Below are positions 9,366 through 19,851 of a DNA stretch of 64,000 nucleotides, piece after piece. Each line of letters starts with the position of its first letter. Within the stretch, counting starts at the first letter, position 1. The position numbers and the translations under genes are program-made. Location: NCBI GenBank assembly GCA_947359465.1, contig OX375878.1, positions 80,827,627 through 80,891,626 of the forward strand, read 5' to 3'. This DNA comes from Metellina segmentata. Taxonomy: Eukaryota > Arthropoda > Arachnida > Araneae > Tetragnathidae. Below the pieces are notes generated by a model. That model saw only the letters and a program-made list of their open reading frames with translations. It made no database searches and was not told where the DNA came from.

Positions 9366-11802
9366 TATTCGCTATTTTAGCCAATTTCGGCAAAAAAAAA
9401 ATGACAAAATTCCATTGAAAGAAAAGAGTTGAATTTTTTTTTATTACTTACATTGACTCTCGTGGTGGTTGTCTCGGTATCGACATTAGAAAAATGATAC
9501 ATCGCCATTAAAAAAGACCGGTCTTAATATCTTCATAAAACAATCGGCAATATCTTGATGACGATATATCTCATTAGAAAATCAGTCAGATCTTGATGAG
9601 CTAGATACCTCGTTGAAACCACCGGGAGGCTTAGTACTACTTCTCCCCCAAGTTCATGTTACACAAATTTATTTTGAATGAAAATATCACGTACTCTATC
9701 ATCAAACATAATTAAAAATACCAGTGTGATAGAAATATTGTTTTAGAATAATATCAGAAGAATGGATTTAAAAGTCAGGAAAGAAGTTAAACATCAGGAG
9801 CTCCTAACTTTCTTTGCTCACTAACAAGTTGTGAATTGGACATCAGATACGGTTACTATTCTACAAAAGCAAGTTGATAATTTGCGGTATATCTTATCAG
9901 ATGTAAATTAAAATTGTGACACCGATTAAAATTATTTGTAAATTTTATTACTCCTTTTAACACGTTTTAAAGCAATAGGAAGGGCATAGTTTTTTTTTAA
10001 ATCAAGGAGCTCGGTGCATATGAGTTAAGAACCCTTGATCTAACCGTTTGTTTACAAACGGCATTTTAAGAAATAACGCATGCCTTACGTGTGCTCGTTT
10101 ATTTCTCATATTTGAATCATGTAGCCATCCCGAAAAATCTGTATATGTATTAAAGCGTCGATCGATTTTCGGCCTGGGTACTTAGAAAGCCTCGTGCTGT
10201 GATGCGGGAGGTTTATATTTAGAAAGTTTTGAGTTGCTCCTTTTAATGTAGCGAATTGATTTCCTGTGTAAAGATTGTTTCAAAGCAAAGTTTACGAAAG
10301 AAACACCCAGGTTTCTTTAGTAGAAAAAACACTAAAAATGTAAGCAACACCTTTTCAAAAAAAAAATTCGGGAATCGAGTTAATTTATTTTGTTTGCTAG
10401 GGTAAATAATCTTCAACACTTCGATTTTGAGCTTCTAATGGAAGAAAGCTCCTCGGTGTAATTTTTAACCAATTCAACTATTGTTACTCTTCAATTAAAT
10501 TTTTTGTTGGAAGTGTCATTAAATTCCGAATGGTTAAGAACTATAAAACCCGAAAAAATAACAAAAAGGAAAAAACTTGGGTACATTAGATTTTACTTTA
10601 CGCTTTGGTAATATGGACGATTTATTCCCCACGTATAAAATGCGATGCTCTAACTCTATAATTTTGAAGTGTGGGATATGCCTTCTGGGGACAGCAAAAT
10701 ATCATGTTAAAGCAATAAACCAATCGGACTCAAACACAAAATTATACTCACAGGCACAAAGGAATCTTCAAGATAGCTATCACATCGGTCAAAAATTAAA
10801 AGCAATGAAAAATATCAAATTTCTACTTACATTTAGTTTTAATTTCTCCGTAGGTTTGAAGAAATTCAGGTGCTAACCCCACCCTTGATCACGTAATATA
10901 ACGAAAACTCAAAACAAAGTTTTTACCTTCCACAGTATGTATTCTTTTGGTATAATTTACAAACTTTCTTTTTTGGGGAAAAAAAGGCAAATAATTAGGA
11001 TCTATACCAAACCACGAATACCGTTATACGGCAGCGTCAAATATATAAAACAATTCTGGGACTTGCGAAAACCATGATATATTGAGCCGGTTTACATATT
11101 TTCCACGCAGTTATTGAATAAACAAATGAAATAATTTATTTTCAGTTCCAAAACAGATTTGGGAGATATCTTCAATGCTTAACATTATGTTGTGTGTTCT
11201 GGAACATTTTGCTAAGTGATACCTCAACACCTTCTTTTGATAAAATTGTGCACAAAATCGCATTTGAAGTTGAAATATTTCAAGGATTTTTTGTATGTCT
11301 CTAGACATAAATTTGGCTCTTTCATAGTGTAAGAGCCATATTTGGTCATGCTGCGCCAAACACAAAACAAGTACTTGGGTCATTTTAGGAATTCATTGGT
11401 CCTATAATCAACCAAATTATGCATATATAGGTGCAATAAAATTTACATTTTAGTAAGAACCATCTGAAACAGCAAAAATGTTAACAGTGCAGAACGAAAT
11501 ATGTAGAAATCTAAGAACCCGGGAACTCATTTTAACGAACTATCGAATAGAAATTCAACAGAACCTAGTATGAAAAAAATATTCCTAATGAAAACAGCTG
11601 TTCTAGGTAGTAACAGCCTAGAAAGGTTTAATTCGCATTTTATTTCACAAAAATGCTCAAAACAAAGCAGTGGCGTCATTTTGGAAAAGGCAATGCCGCT
11701 CCCCTGAATTCATGATTTTAAAAAATTAACAAATCGAGTAGTTAACTAAAGATTGGTCGAGTTTTACTGCGCATACTACCATAAATGTGAGTTAATTTTA
11801 AA
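9366..11802. other. No gene recognised
   Basis: AT-rich DNA without a convincing reading frame. The frames at 10577-10876 and 11111-11383 show no family motif. A run of similar short phrases (ATATCTTCATAA, AATATCTTGATGA, CAGATCTTGATGA) occurs at about 9525-9605 without a clear period. Confidence 0.5.
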
Positions 11803-12359
11803 TCTATATAAATAAGAATGGAGTGTTTGTTTGTACATTCAATATTTTCGACCCATTTCAAGTTTTCTATCAGTTTTGGACCCTTCTGATGCCGAATCCG
11901 CCTTTTTCTCGTTTGGTGTCTGTCTGTCTGTATGTTGTGCCCTATACACGTCCACGCGGTTTAAGATATTTCCATGGAAATTTGCATACAGTGAGTACTT
12001 ATCTTCATTTAGTGACTGGAATTAGTTGCGAAAGTCTGTCTGTTCTATGTTCGATTTTGTATTTGTGTGTTTGTGCAAGCATCACATGAATTTTTTTCCA
12101 GATATTTGATTGTAATGTAGTTTATCTTATACGTTATCTATTAGTTAAGTGAATGCAATATTAAACTTTTCTTTATTGTTATATTTAGTTGAGTTTCATG
12201 CTAAAACACCTGAGTAAGTATATTTAAATCAACCATAATTTGGTAGTATTGGAATGCATATTGAATATTACGATTACTTCGATTGCATTACCAGTACTGC
12301 TAAAAAAGTAATTATTCTTCAAAAAAATATTTTTTTTAAATGGAATTTCAGCTCTGATA

Positions 12360-12860
12360 TCTATATATATAATTCTCTTACGTGGCACGCAAAAAAGACG
12401 TTATTTGTAATCGCGTTTTGGCAATACTGTACGATTATTTATTTATCGCGAAGTCTCGCGCATCGATTGAATTTATAGCGTTTTCGGATGACATTTTATT
12501 GAAAAAAAATTTTGTTGCAGTTACTAATAGAAATTAAAGAAAGCGGAGGATTTTTTCAGGGCCATTTTAAAAAAGGTCCTTTTCAAGGCCAACAATTATA
12601 GTTCATCTATATATATAATTCTCTTACGTGGCACGCAAAAAAGACGTTATTTGTTATCGAGTTTTGGCAACATTGTACGATTGTTTGTTTATCACGAAGC
12701 CACGCGTTTCAATTGAATTTATAGCGTTTTCGGATGACATTTTATTGATTTTTTTTTTTAGTTGAGCTGTTGCAGTTACTAATAGAAATCAAAGAAAGCG
12801 GAGGATTTTTTCAGGGCCATTTTAAAAAAGGTCCTTTTTAAGGCCAACAATTATAGTTCA
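12360..12860 (+). repeat. Duplicated Helitron 5' end, two copies of about 250 bp
   Basis: The segment 12360-12605 repeats at 12606-12860: both begin TCTATATATATAATTCTC and end AACAATTATAGTTCA. Only the second copy continues into ACAAGACGCTTGC and the rest of the element. This is either a tandem duplication or a Helitron inserted in its own relative after A, followed by loss of the remainder. Confidence 0.85.
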
Positions 12861-13139
12861 ACAAGACGCTTGCACTACAACTTTCGACAACAAATTCAAT
12901 AAAAAAGCGTGAGTGGCTCGAGTGCAGGGTAAATGTACACACAAACAACATGCTGGGTATTCAATTTCCAAATCAGCGCTCACATTTCGAGTCAAAATTT
13001 GCTCAAAGTTTTCATTTGAATTCTGATTTCATAGGTACTGTATATATCTTTCCTGAAAAACAGCAAAAAAAAATTTAGAATTGAAAAATATTATTTTGGA
13101 ATATTATATTTTGTAAACAATTCCTTCTGCTAGGACACA

Positions 13140-13270
13140 TGTCTTCAAAGACGCGAGCGAAGCGAGCATAAGTTCGCGCAGCGAACCAATGAGGATTGCA
13201 AAGCAATCCTCCTAGGGTTGGCGAGCAGGGGGCGAGCCCACGGGGGCGCCTTCTGGCCGAAAAGCGAGTT
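13140..13270 (+). repeat. Hairpin-rich Helitron 3' region
   Basis: Consecutive perfect inverted repeats with three-base loops: GTTCGC-GCA-GCGAAC (13171-13185) and GAGGATTGC-AAA-GCAATCCTC (13191-13211), then the partly paired GGGGGCGAGCCC (about 13228-13239). The same architecture with different stems occurs at 15008-15090 and 1332-1415. It marks the 3' terminus of the first Helitron family. Confidence 0.75.
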
Positions 13271-13620
13271 GCAGAAAGAGGCGTTTCCCCTTAGTATCGT
13301 GACGTACCGGCGGGAAAGTCCGACCCTGGCGCCACGACATTTCCCGCACATCTAAATCGGATTTCGTCTTGAATTGTTGAACTCACTGAAGATGTATCCG
13401 ACCCCACACAACGGCGATTTTTGTTTTAATCAATAGCTAATAATATGAAGTATTTACACACGGAGGCTTATTAATGAAATGAGTACTATTTTTGAGAAAA
13501 GCGCTACTGAAAAGTATGAAAAACATCAATCTCAGAGACCATTAACCACTCCCCCCTGCTGTTTTATTGGCCTTGTGGATTGGAACTCTCTGGGTTTGCG
13601 GTTTTACTAGGGGGGTTAGT
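13240..13620 (-). repeat. Left arm of an inverted repeat pair
   Basis: Reverse-complement homology with 16309-16640. Shared blocks include GCCGGTACGTCACGAT with GACTT upstream, ATCCGATTT/CAAGACG, TGATTAAAACAAAAATCG and CCAATAAAACAGCAGGGGGG. A short frame starting MCGKCRGARVGL on the minus strand parallels one starting MCRKHRGARVGL on the plus strand in the right arm; I treat these as shared TE sequence, not as proven genes. Confidence 0.75.
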
Positions 13621-14054
13621 GAAAGGGGACTGTAGATCATTCAACAGTGCAATTTCGGAAACATCTTAACGTTTCTCCTGGGGAAGGTCATTTTGACCAC
13701 TTGTTTGGAATAGCTGGAAAACGCTCAATCTCAAAACGTTCTGAGAATAAAACTCTACTGATTTCTTATACACTTTAATCTACCATCGATACTTTCATCG
13801 AACATAATCCATCCTACAAATAAAGAGATTTCATATTTTTGTTCGATTTTTCAAAATAATCGATTTGCATTTTGAAAATAATGAAAATTCAAGTAAACGT
13901 TTTTAAATTCTTTGTGAGTTTGCGTAACCAAGAACTGATCTAGTCTCGACGAGTTCACGGAATGCTAAAACAAACTTCTCTTTGGAAATGCGTAACACGG
14001 GTAACCATGCAACTACGAGAAGGTTATAAGAGCATTAGAAAAAATTTCTTTATC

Positions 14055-14380
14055 ATAGCCCACCTTGTAGTGGCCGCGGTAACCTTGTTTGATAAGAGTC
14101 GCAGATTAGCAAACGGAGGGTTGCGAAATCCAACCAACTAAAAGACCGTCGTGAAGGTGGGGACTGGTGCACGTTAAATCTGCTTTGGCCTCAAATTTCC
14201 GAACTATGGCGCTGTGTGAAAGTTAGGAGAGTGGGTACCAACTCAGGTGTTGAACTCGTCATCGAACCGCGTGGTTCAAAATTGCCAAGTATTGCCCTCA
14301 GATCTTTCCCTTTGCGATAGATTCCGGACCGTAGCCAATAACCCGTCTGTTTGTTGCTTCCAGTGCGAGGTAAATTTAAC
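14055..14380 (+). mobile_element. Degraded near-full-length SINE
   Basis: Plus-oriented copy of the 332-bp SINE. Recognisable parts in order: A-box-like GTAGTGG near 14070, decayed B-box near 14127, GGTGCAC near 14167 with AAATCTG, CAACTCAGGTGTTG near 14240, GTGGTTCAAAATT near 14271, and CCGGACCGT with CAATAACCCGT near 14325. Many substitutions make it one of the older copies. Confidence 0.75.
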
Positions 14381-14596
14381 AACCTACCCCACACCTTACA
14401 AAAAAAATATTCCGCGCCTTACAAAGCCTTGATTATTTATTTTAATTTCCACCATACTTCTACGCTTGAGGATAACTCTTACAATCGAGATGAGCGATTC
14501 ATCTGAGTAGTGGCTGAAGAAAATCTCGGAATTTGAGGTAATACCGGAATTCATGGGTCTAATTCCTTATCAAAAGAAAAAGGGGTTGTCAAAAAA

Positions 14597-14800
14597 ATGT
14601 GCTCCTTGATAACCGAAAAGTATGAGCATATAAACATCGAAGTGATCAAGATGTACGTGAGAACAAGAACATTTATTCGCATTCGGCACTTGAATAAAAA
14701 GACTTGTATACGTCGAGCAGAACGGGCTCAACAACGCAAACCTAAAAAGTGGGCAGCATCCTCAAAGTTGAAAAGCATTGAAGATTCTGCAGAAAAATAG
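14597..14800 (+). pseudogene. Possible transposon C-terminal fragment, 67 aa
   Basis: The frame reads MYVRTRTFIRIRHLNKK in its middle and then a basic tail with KKWAASSKLK. I recall similar Arg/Ile-rich segments near the C-terminus of arthropod TE proteins, but I cannot name the family. No start context or partner exon is evident. It lies between a SINE and a small Helitron inside the composite element. It could also be chance coding. Confidence 0.3.
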
Positions 14801-14913
14801 TTAAGTGCTCAGAATGTCTCTAAACATTACTGCATTGAAATTTGGCTATTGCAATATAATTACTATATTGCAAGTTTCTATTAATGGATCCATACTTATA
14901 TATAATGCTCGAA

Positions 14914-15090
14914 TCTCTCTATATTAAAAAAAAGTTCCCGCCGTCGGAAAGTGAAACCAGATTAATACGAATTATTCAGATAGTTTCACTCTGCGAAAGG
15001 AATGTTGGTTTGCGAAGCAAACCAAATGGGATTGCGTAGCAATCCCCGGGGGTTGACGAGCGTAAACGAGCAGGGGGCGGAGCCCCCTAG
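14914..15090 (+). mobile_element. Minimal 177-bp Helitron with both termini
   Basis: Starts A then TCTCTCTATATTAAAA; ends GGGGGCGGAGCCCCCTAG then T. The 3' half contains TGGTTTGC-GAA-GCAAACCA, GGGATTGC-GTA-GCAATCCC and GGGGGC-GGA-GCCCCC hairpins. A diverged copy at 47669-47934 has the same 5' start and 3' hairpin. The element shows the minimum sequence this family keeps. Confidence 0.85.
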
Positions 15091-15476
15091 TTCATCTAAA
15101 AATAGTTTTCAAATGTTTTTTGCTTATTTCTATTAGTACATTCTTTTAGGGATATTTTGGAGTTTTTGATGTATGCTGTTTTATATAAAGCTCTTTTTCA
15201 AAATATTCTTTCTACAAATAGTTTAACATGAATATAATGATTAAAGAATATATTTCGAACATTATATATGGATCAAGTTCTTACTGATACCAATTCAAAT
15301 GAGAGAAAACAAAATAATTTTACTTTCCATGCATTCCATTGCTTAGTCACAATTTTATATATTTTATACAGAAATATAGTGTTGATATTAATTGATTGCT
15401 TTAAAATTTAATTTTTGGATTATTGACGCGTATATTTTCTATGAATCTCTAAACAAGACTCCAATAACTAAAGAGT

Positions 15477-15502
15477 ACACACACACACACACACACACAC
15501 TT
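15477..15502. repeat. (AC)13 microsatellite
   Basis: Thirteen uninterrupted AC dinucleotides, the only long dinucleotide microsatellite of this kind noticed in the window. The rest of 15091-16308 shows no gene or other recognised element. Confidence 0.95.
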
Positions 15503-16308
15503 CAATGGAAACCCCTCGAAAGTCTAGTACTCCTCGCAATATATCTTAGCGATACTTAAGAAAAAAAAGAAACACACTGTGCTTCATTTCTATTCATTTC
15601 TTCAATTAAAATGTTATCAATTAAAAAAAATAATTAAAACACTTTCCTTTAAATCACATTAAGTATTCTGTGGAAATTGATAAACCCTTTCAAACTTAAA
15701 GTTACTTGTAGAATATTTCTTTCAGGTTTAAGAACTCTTCCTGCAGTTTGATTGAACTAAATTGTCATAAATACTATAGTTTTGTTCCACAGCACTCGTG
15801 CACTTTTCAAACAATACTGTAGTTAATGATTTCCAATTTTTTTAGTTGTCCTCTTATATTTCACAAGGGATCTGCTTATGGTGAGTAAATGTTAACAACT
15901 ACGATGACCCTGATTTTTTTTAAAGTATAAATCTTCTACGTAATCTGCAGATTGCAAACCGGTTATTTTAAATTAAAATAGGGCGTCTTTAATTGAGTGT
16001 TAATCGCGTTCAATGAATTAAATACATACTCAAATATGTGTAAACATAACTAAATTACTGGCCTAATTAAACGCAAGAACTTAGCTCATACCAATTGTAA
16101 TCGATTTATATGATGCACAAAATATGCTATATTTTTTATTAAATAGAGCAATAAAATCAAATAAAAAAAGAATATTCTTTGTTTTCCAACGATTCTTATT
16201 TTCAAATTATATTAAATTTTATCATGACTGAAACGAATACTACACTGTTGAACAGCTAACAATCGCCTTTCACGAAGCAAATCCCTTGAGGATATACAGA
16301 TGCCTGGT

Positions 16309-16706
16309 AAAACCGCAAAACGAGGGAACCAGGGAGTCCAATTCACAAGGCCAATAAAACAGCAGGGGGGAATGGTTAATGGACTTGGAGATTTCAGTTT
16401 TTCACACTTTTCAGCAACGTTTTACTCAAAAAAGGTACTCATGTGGTTGATGAGCATTCGTGTGTAAATGCTTTCAATTATCAACTATTGATTAAAACAA
16501 AAATCGTCGTTTTGTGTTGTAGGATTCGTCTTCAGCGAGTTTTACAATGCAAGACGAAATCCGATTCAGTTGTGTAGAAAACATCGTGGTGCCAGGGTTG
16601 GACTTCCCCGCCGGTACGTCACGATCACTTTCGCGTTCAGAACGAGTTTCCGCTGTGAAGGAGCAAACCTATTCCCCTTCTATAAACCTTGGGGCGGGCC
16701 CCCTAG
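16309..16706 (+). repeat. Right arm of the inverted repeat pair, at the composite's 3' end
   Basis: Mirror of 13240-13620 (see that entry) and runs into the terminal CTAG of the composite Helitron. It reads GGTAAAACCGCAAAACGAGG near 16313 and the GCCGGTACGTCACGAT block near 16609. Confidence 0.75.
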
Positions 16707-17643
16707 TTTCATTTATTTCGAGACTTATTTTTGTTCTTTGCGCAATGAAAACGATTTCCGGATATTTGGGACAAACGATATTTTTTAACGAACGGGAATG
16801 AACAAAATCGCGCGAGCAGTGATATTTTCTGTTTCTTTTGCTCTGAATTAATTTCACATTTCTAAATTTTGTGCACTTTTAGTTGTAAATTGTGGCAACT
16901 GTGCGAGATCAAGAGATAAAAATGAATCACAAATTAATGTCTTTACAACAATTTTTTCCGTCACCTTTTATTTTGTTCTATTTCACTGTTTCCTATTTTA
17001 AATATTTATTATTTTAATAAATGCGTTTTCCTTCTCGTCACACGCAACAGCACCACAAAGTTTTAGACTTTAAAATGTTAGGTAAGTCAGTATAAATTTT
17101 CAGCGTAGTTATGCCATTATTGAAAGAATAATAATGTTTAAAAATCCAAACTAGAACTTTTTCCAACATTAAAAAATTTGTTGTAATAATGACGAAAGAA
17201 GATTGCAAAATTTCACAATGTCGCATACCGGAGGCAAGAGTGCCACAAGTAAAAAAATATTGTTTTGTTGACTATGCGTGCGAGAGCACTCGCCGTAAAT
17301 CGTAATTTTAATTAATTGAGTTGAACATGAAAAGAACTTAAGAAAGGGAATTCCAAATCTCCCTCAAAATCGTCTTTTATAGTAGTAACCTTAGTATCAC
17401 CTTTCGTCATTTTGTAGCTTTGTCATACAGCAATTGTGCGATGTATGTAAAATGTATTACATGAATGGATATGCATGTGTAGGATTTGTGTCCAAAGTAA
17501 GTTGTAGAAAATATAAAGATGGCGAAAGGTGTTAAAATAAATTTTTACTCTACAAAAAACGCAAGTCATTATATATTTTGATTAGTATCTCTTCAATCTA
17601 GAGTAAACCAATTCAAACCGAGTAAGTTCGGGTATTTTGCTAG

Positions 17644-18394
17644 TCATTAATAAAACTGATAAACCCTTAAGAAATTAAAAACGGGATTTGTTGGGACTGT
17701 TCTTGTTTATATTTTGCCCTCATACATATCACCAGGAACTGCAAATTATTTTTTGTGAAAACCTTAAATAATGTATGCAACATTTTTTGCCTCAAATACA
17801 TTTTTTTAACTGCAAATTCTTTTTTGCAAGTTGATATACTTTTCAATGACTTCAATTCAATAAGTAATATGCTTCAGCGAAGTGTTTTGTTTTATATACT
17901 GTAACTGAAATCATTAATAAACGATTATTTACCATGCAGATGAAAAAACCAATGAGGAGGTATCAAATATGTATCGAGTTGTAATTGCAGATTTGGAATA
18001 AATGAAAGTATATTTAACGGTACTGCCTCGTCATTTTCTACATAAATTCTTATCTATGAAAGGATGCACAGACCGCCCCACCTTGTTATTTTAACATTAG
18101 CAAGTCATACCCGATAGGTAATTTAAAACTTTGTTGCTATATAATCAATTAAAATGCGCAAGCCTCTTGGGTCAACAAACTTTTTTAGTCATGACTATTT
18201 ACAAAGCGAAAAATCGAAACCGCTTTCAAAAATCTAACTAATTCTTAACGCAATGTCAAGCATCAAATATAATTCTTTATTGGCAACAATATAAAAAAAT
18301 AAGATAACTTTCATGGTTTTGGGCGGCCCTCCTATAAATCAGTGAATCTATGTGGTCCTGGTCTTAACAAGTCCGTGCATCCGTTTTTACAACC
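17644..18394. other. No gene recognised
   Basis: AT-rich DNA between two Helitrons, without recognisable coding or repeat structure. Confidence 0.5.
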
Positions 18395-18468
18395 CTAGCC
18401 ACAGCTTGGTCAGCACGGCGTTGCCCTTGAGTTCTTTTTGCGGGGGCAGGTGTGATCACTGCTCACTA

Positions 18469-19004
18469 GAGTGCCTATATAATAAGAGTGGCGACAAGGG
18501 ACCAAATTTGGCCCAATGCGCATGCGCGGCAGCCATTTTTCTACCAGAATCGTCTCAAAATAGGTTGCTGGGTGAATTAATATATCATTTCAGGGAGAAC
18601 AAAAAGCATATGTTTGTTATATTATGGATTCATTCGGTATAAATTAATCATATAAACACTCAATTACATGCGCAATTGATGAGATGGATTGCACAACGCG
18701 CTAACTTAGATTGCGGGAAACACCATGTTGTTCAAAAAAAGCTATTTACTTAAAAAGTCTTCAAATTTATGCTGACAAAACACTAAAATAATAATAAAAA
18801 AACATTCTAGAACACGAAATGGAACATGAATAAGCTATATTTTCTATTTAATTTAATATACACACGTTTTTCTCGAACACACAAAAAGTTCCCATGTTAA
18901 GTCTACGGGAGCTAGAAAAAGACCGCCTCGGGCGGTAGAAAAGGTATCTAAGCCAATCAGAAAGTGTTTCCCGTATGTCGCCACTCTTATTATATAGGCA
19001 CTCT
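18469..19004. mobile_element. MITE with 28-bp perfect TIRs and an 11-bp TSD
   Basis: Left repeat 18469-18496 starts GAGTGCCTATATAATAAGAG and matches perfectly the complement of 18976-19003. ACTGCTCACTA (11 bp) flanks both sides (18458-18468 and 19005-19015), with one extra T at the right junction. The interior (about 480 bp) is non-coding; the 96-codon frame at 18352-18642 crosses the boundary and is spurious. A target duplication of 9-11 bp suggests a Mutator-like (MULE) mover. Confidence 0.85.
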
Positions 19005-19716
19005 ACTGCTCACTATAATCCCCGATTTCTACGAATTCCCATTTTGTTTACTTCGAAACCAACACCACGGACAACGCCGTGATGGCCTCGTCGTTGTCTA
19101 AGGCGAAGAGATCCAATCGGCGTGAATCCAAGGTATGGATCTAATGTAAAATTTTCCTTGCCCGTTCTTTTCCTGGGGTCAGGCGTGACTACTGCTCGTC
19201 AACCCCTGTGATTGCAACGCATTCCTATTGAATTGCGAAGCTGAAAAGTTAGTTTTTAAAAGAAAATCAAATGTATTGGGTATCGATTTAATGTAAAATT
19301 TTTCGCATTTGCCTTGAAGATCCCGAATTTACAATAAAAAACTAAGCAATGCCAGTCTAAATTTTGTTTATCTTCGCTGGAATTGTTTGAGCGCAGGGAA
19401 TGGAATCTGATTCCTCGATAACGAAGATCAAATTCTTATGGGAAGAAATATAAGTTACAATTTAAAAATTATTTATTTAAAGAAAATCATATTTTTAGGT
19501 ATCGATCTAATGTGAAATTTTCCGCAGATTTTTACTTTATCTTTAACGATCTAGGAGATGGACAGCAATAATTAAATTCCAAAAATTAATTTTAAAAAGG
19601 TTCTGGATTAAATTTAAAAATTCGGGAGCGATAGAAAAATTACAAAACATTCGGACTACCTGTGTGCAAATCTCATTATTGTAAGTGCCATGGATTCGAC
19701 AGGGCAGTAAATAGAG

Positions 19717-19802
19717 GGTAAGGGTAATTTTAGTTAACGTCGTACTAGAGCAACACAACGGGCTATTGACGACGGTCCGGGATCAGACCCTTAAGGGAAA
19801 GT
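19717..19802 (-). mobile_element. 5'-truncated SINE with 14-bp TSD
   Basis: Only the 86-bp tail half of the SINE is present: TTAGTTAACGTCGTACTAG through GATCAGACCCTTAAGGG. The 14-bp duplication GGCAGTAAATAGAG flanks it at 19703-19716 and 19803-19816. The tRNA head is missing, as expected from incomplete target-primed reverse transcription. Confidence 0.9.
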
Positions 19803-19851
19803 GGCAGTAAATAGAGACATGCAGACAAACATTTCCTTTTATAATAGTAGA

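Larger units (their letters stand above)
12360..16706 (+). mobile_element. Composite Helitron inserted in the Helitron at 11803
   Basis: The 5' end TCTATATATATAATTC is preceded by A at 12359. The 3' end is the GGGGCGGGCCCC hairpin and CTAG at 16703-16706, followed by T. The broken host reads GCTCTGATA on the left and TTTCATTTATTTCGAG on the right; the paralogue near 62885-62905 reads these halves continuously. The 4.3-kb interior is a patchwork: a second 5' end, hairpin-rich termini, an inverted repeat pair, a SINE and a 177-bp Helitron. No Rep/helicase gene was seen. Confidence 0.78.
11803..17643 (+). mobile_element. Helitron (third family) split by a nested Helitron
   Basis: The 5' end reads A then TCTATATAAATAAGAATGG, matching 58777 and 62348. 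The 3' end at 17640-17643 reads ATTTTGCTAG then T, preceded by a diverged CCAATTCAAACCGAGTAA block also found at 60225-60245. Without the nested insertion its length is 1494 bp, very close to the 1487-bp copy at 58777-60263. The right half (16708-17437) runs in direct homology with 62893-63577, including ATTTGGGACA and CGCTCGCCGTAAATCG. No protein is encoded. Confidence 0.8.
18395..19851 (-). mobile_element. Helitron (second family) with nested MITE and SINE
   Basis: On the minus strand the 5' end at 19851 reads A then TCTACTATTATAAAAGG and the 3' end at 18395-18398 reads GGGCAACGCCGTGCTGACC then GTGGCTAG, matching the plus-oriented element at 8631-9365. The base after CTAG is G, not the expected T. 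The interior shares the TGAAATTTTCCGCAGA and TTTACTTTATCTTTAACGAT phrases with that element. A MITE (18469-19004) and a SINE fragment (19717-19802) are inserted in it. Confidence 0.75.

Noticed and set aside
11111..11383. 90-codon minus-strand frame
   Set aside because: No recognisable domain; flanking DNA gives no exon borders.
16547..16801. Plus-strand frames starting MQDEIRFSC and MCRKHRGARVGL
   Set aside because: They span a Helitron boundary and parallel a frame in the inverted arm at 13145-13351, which reflects shared TE DNA, not a tested protein.
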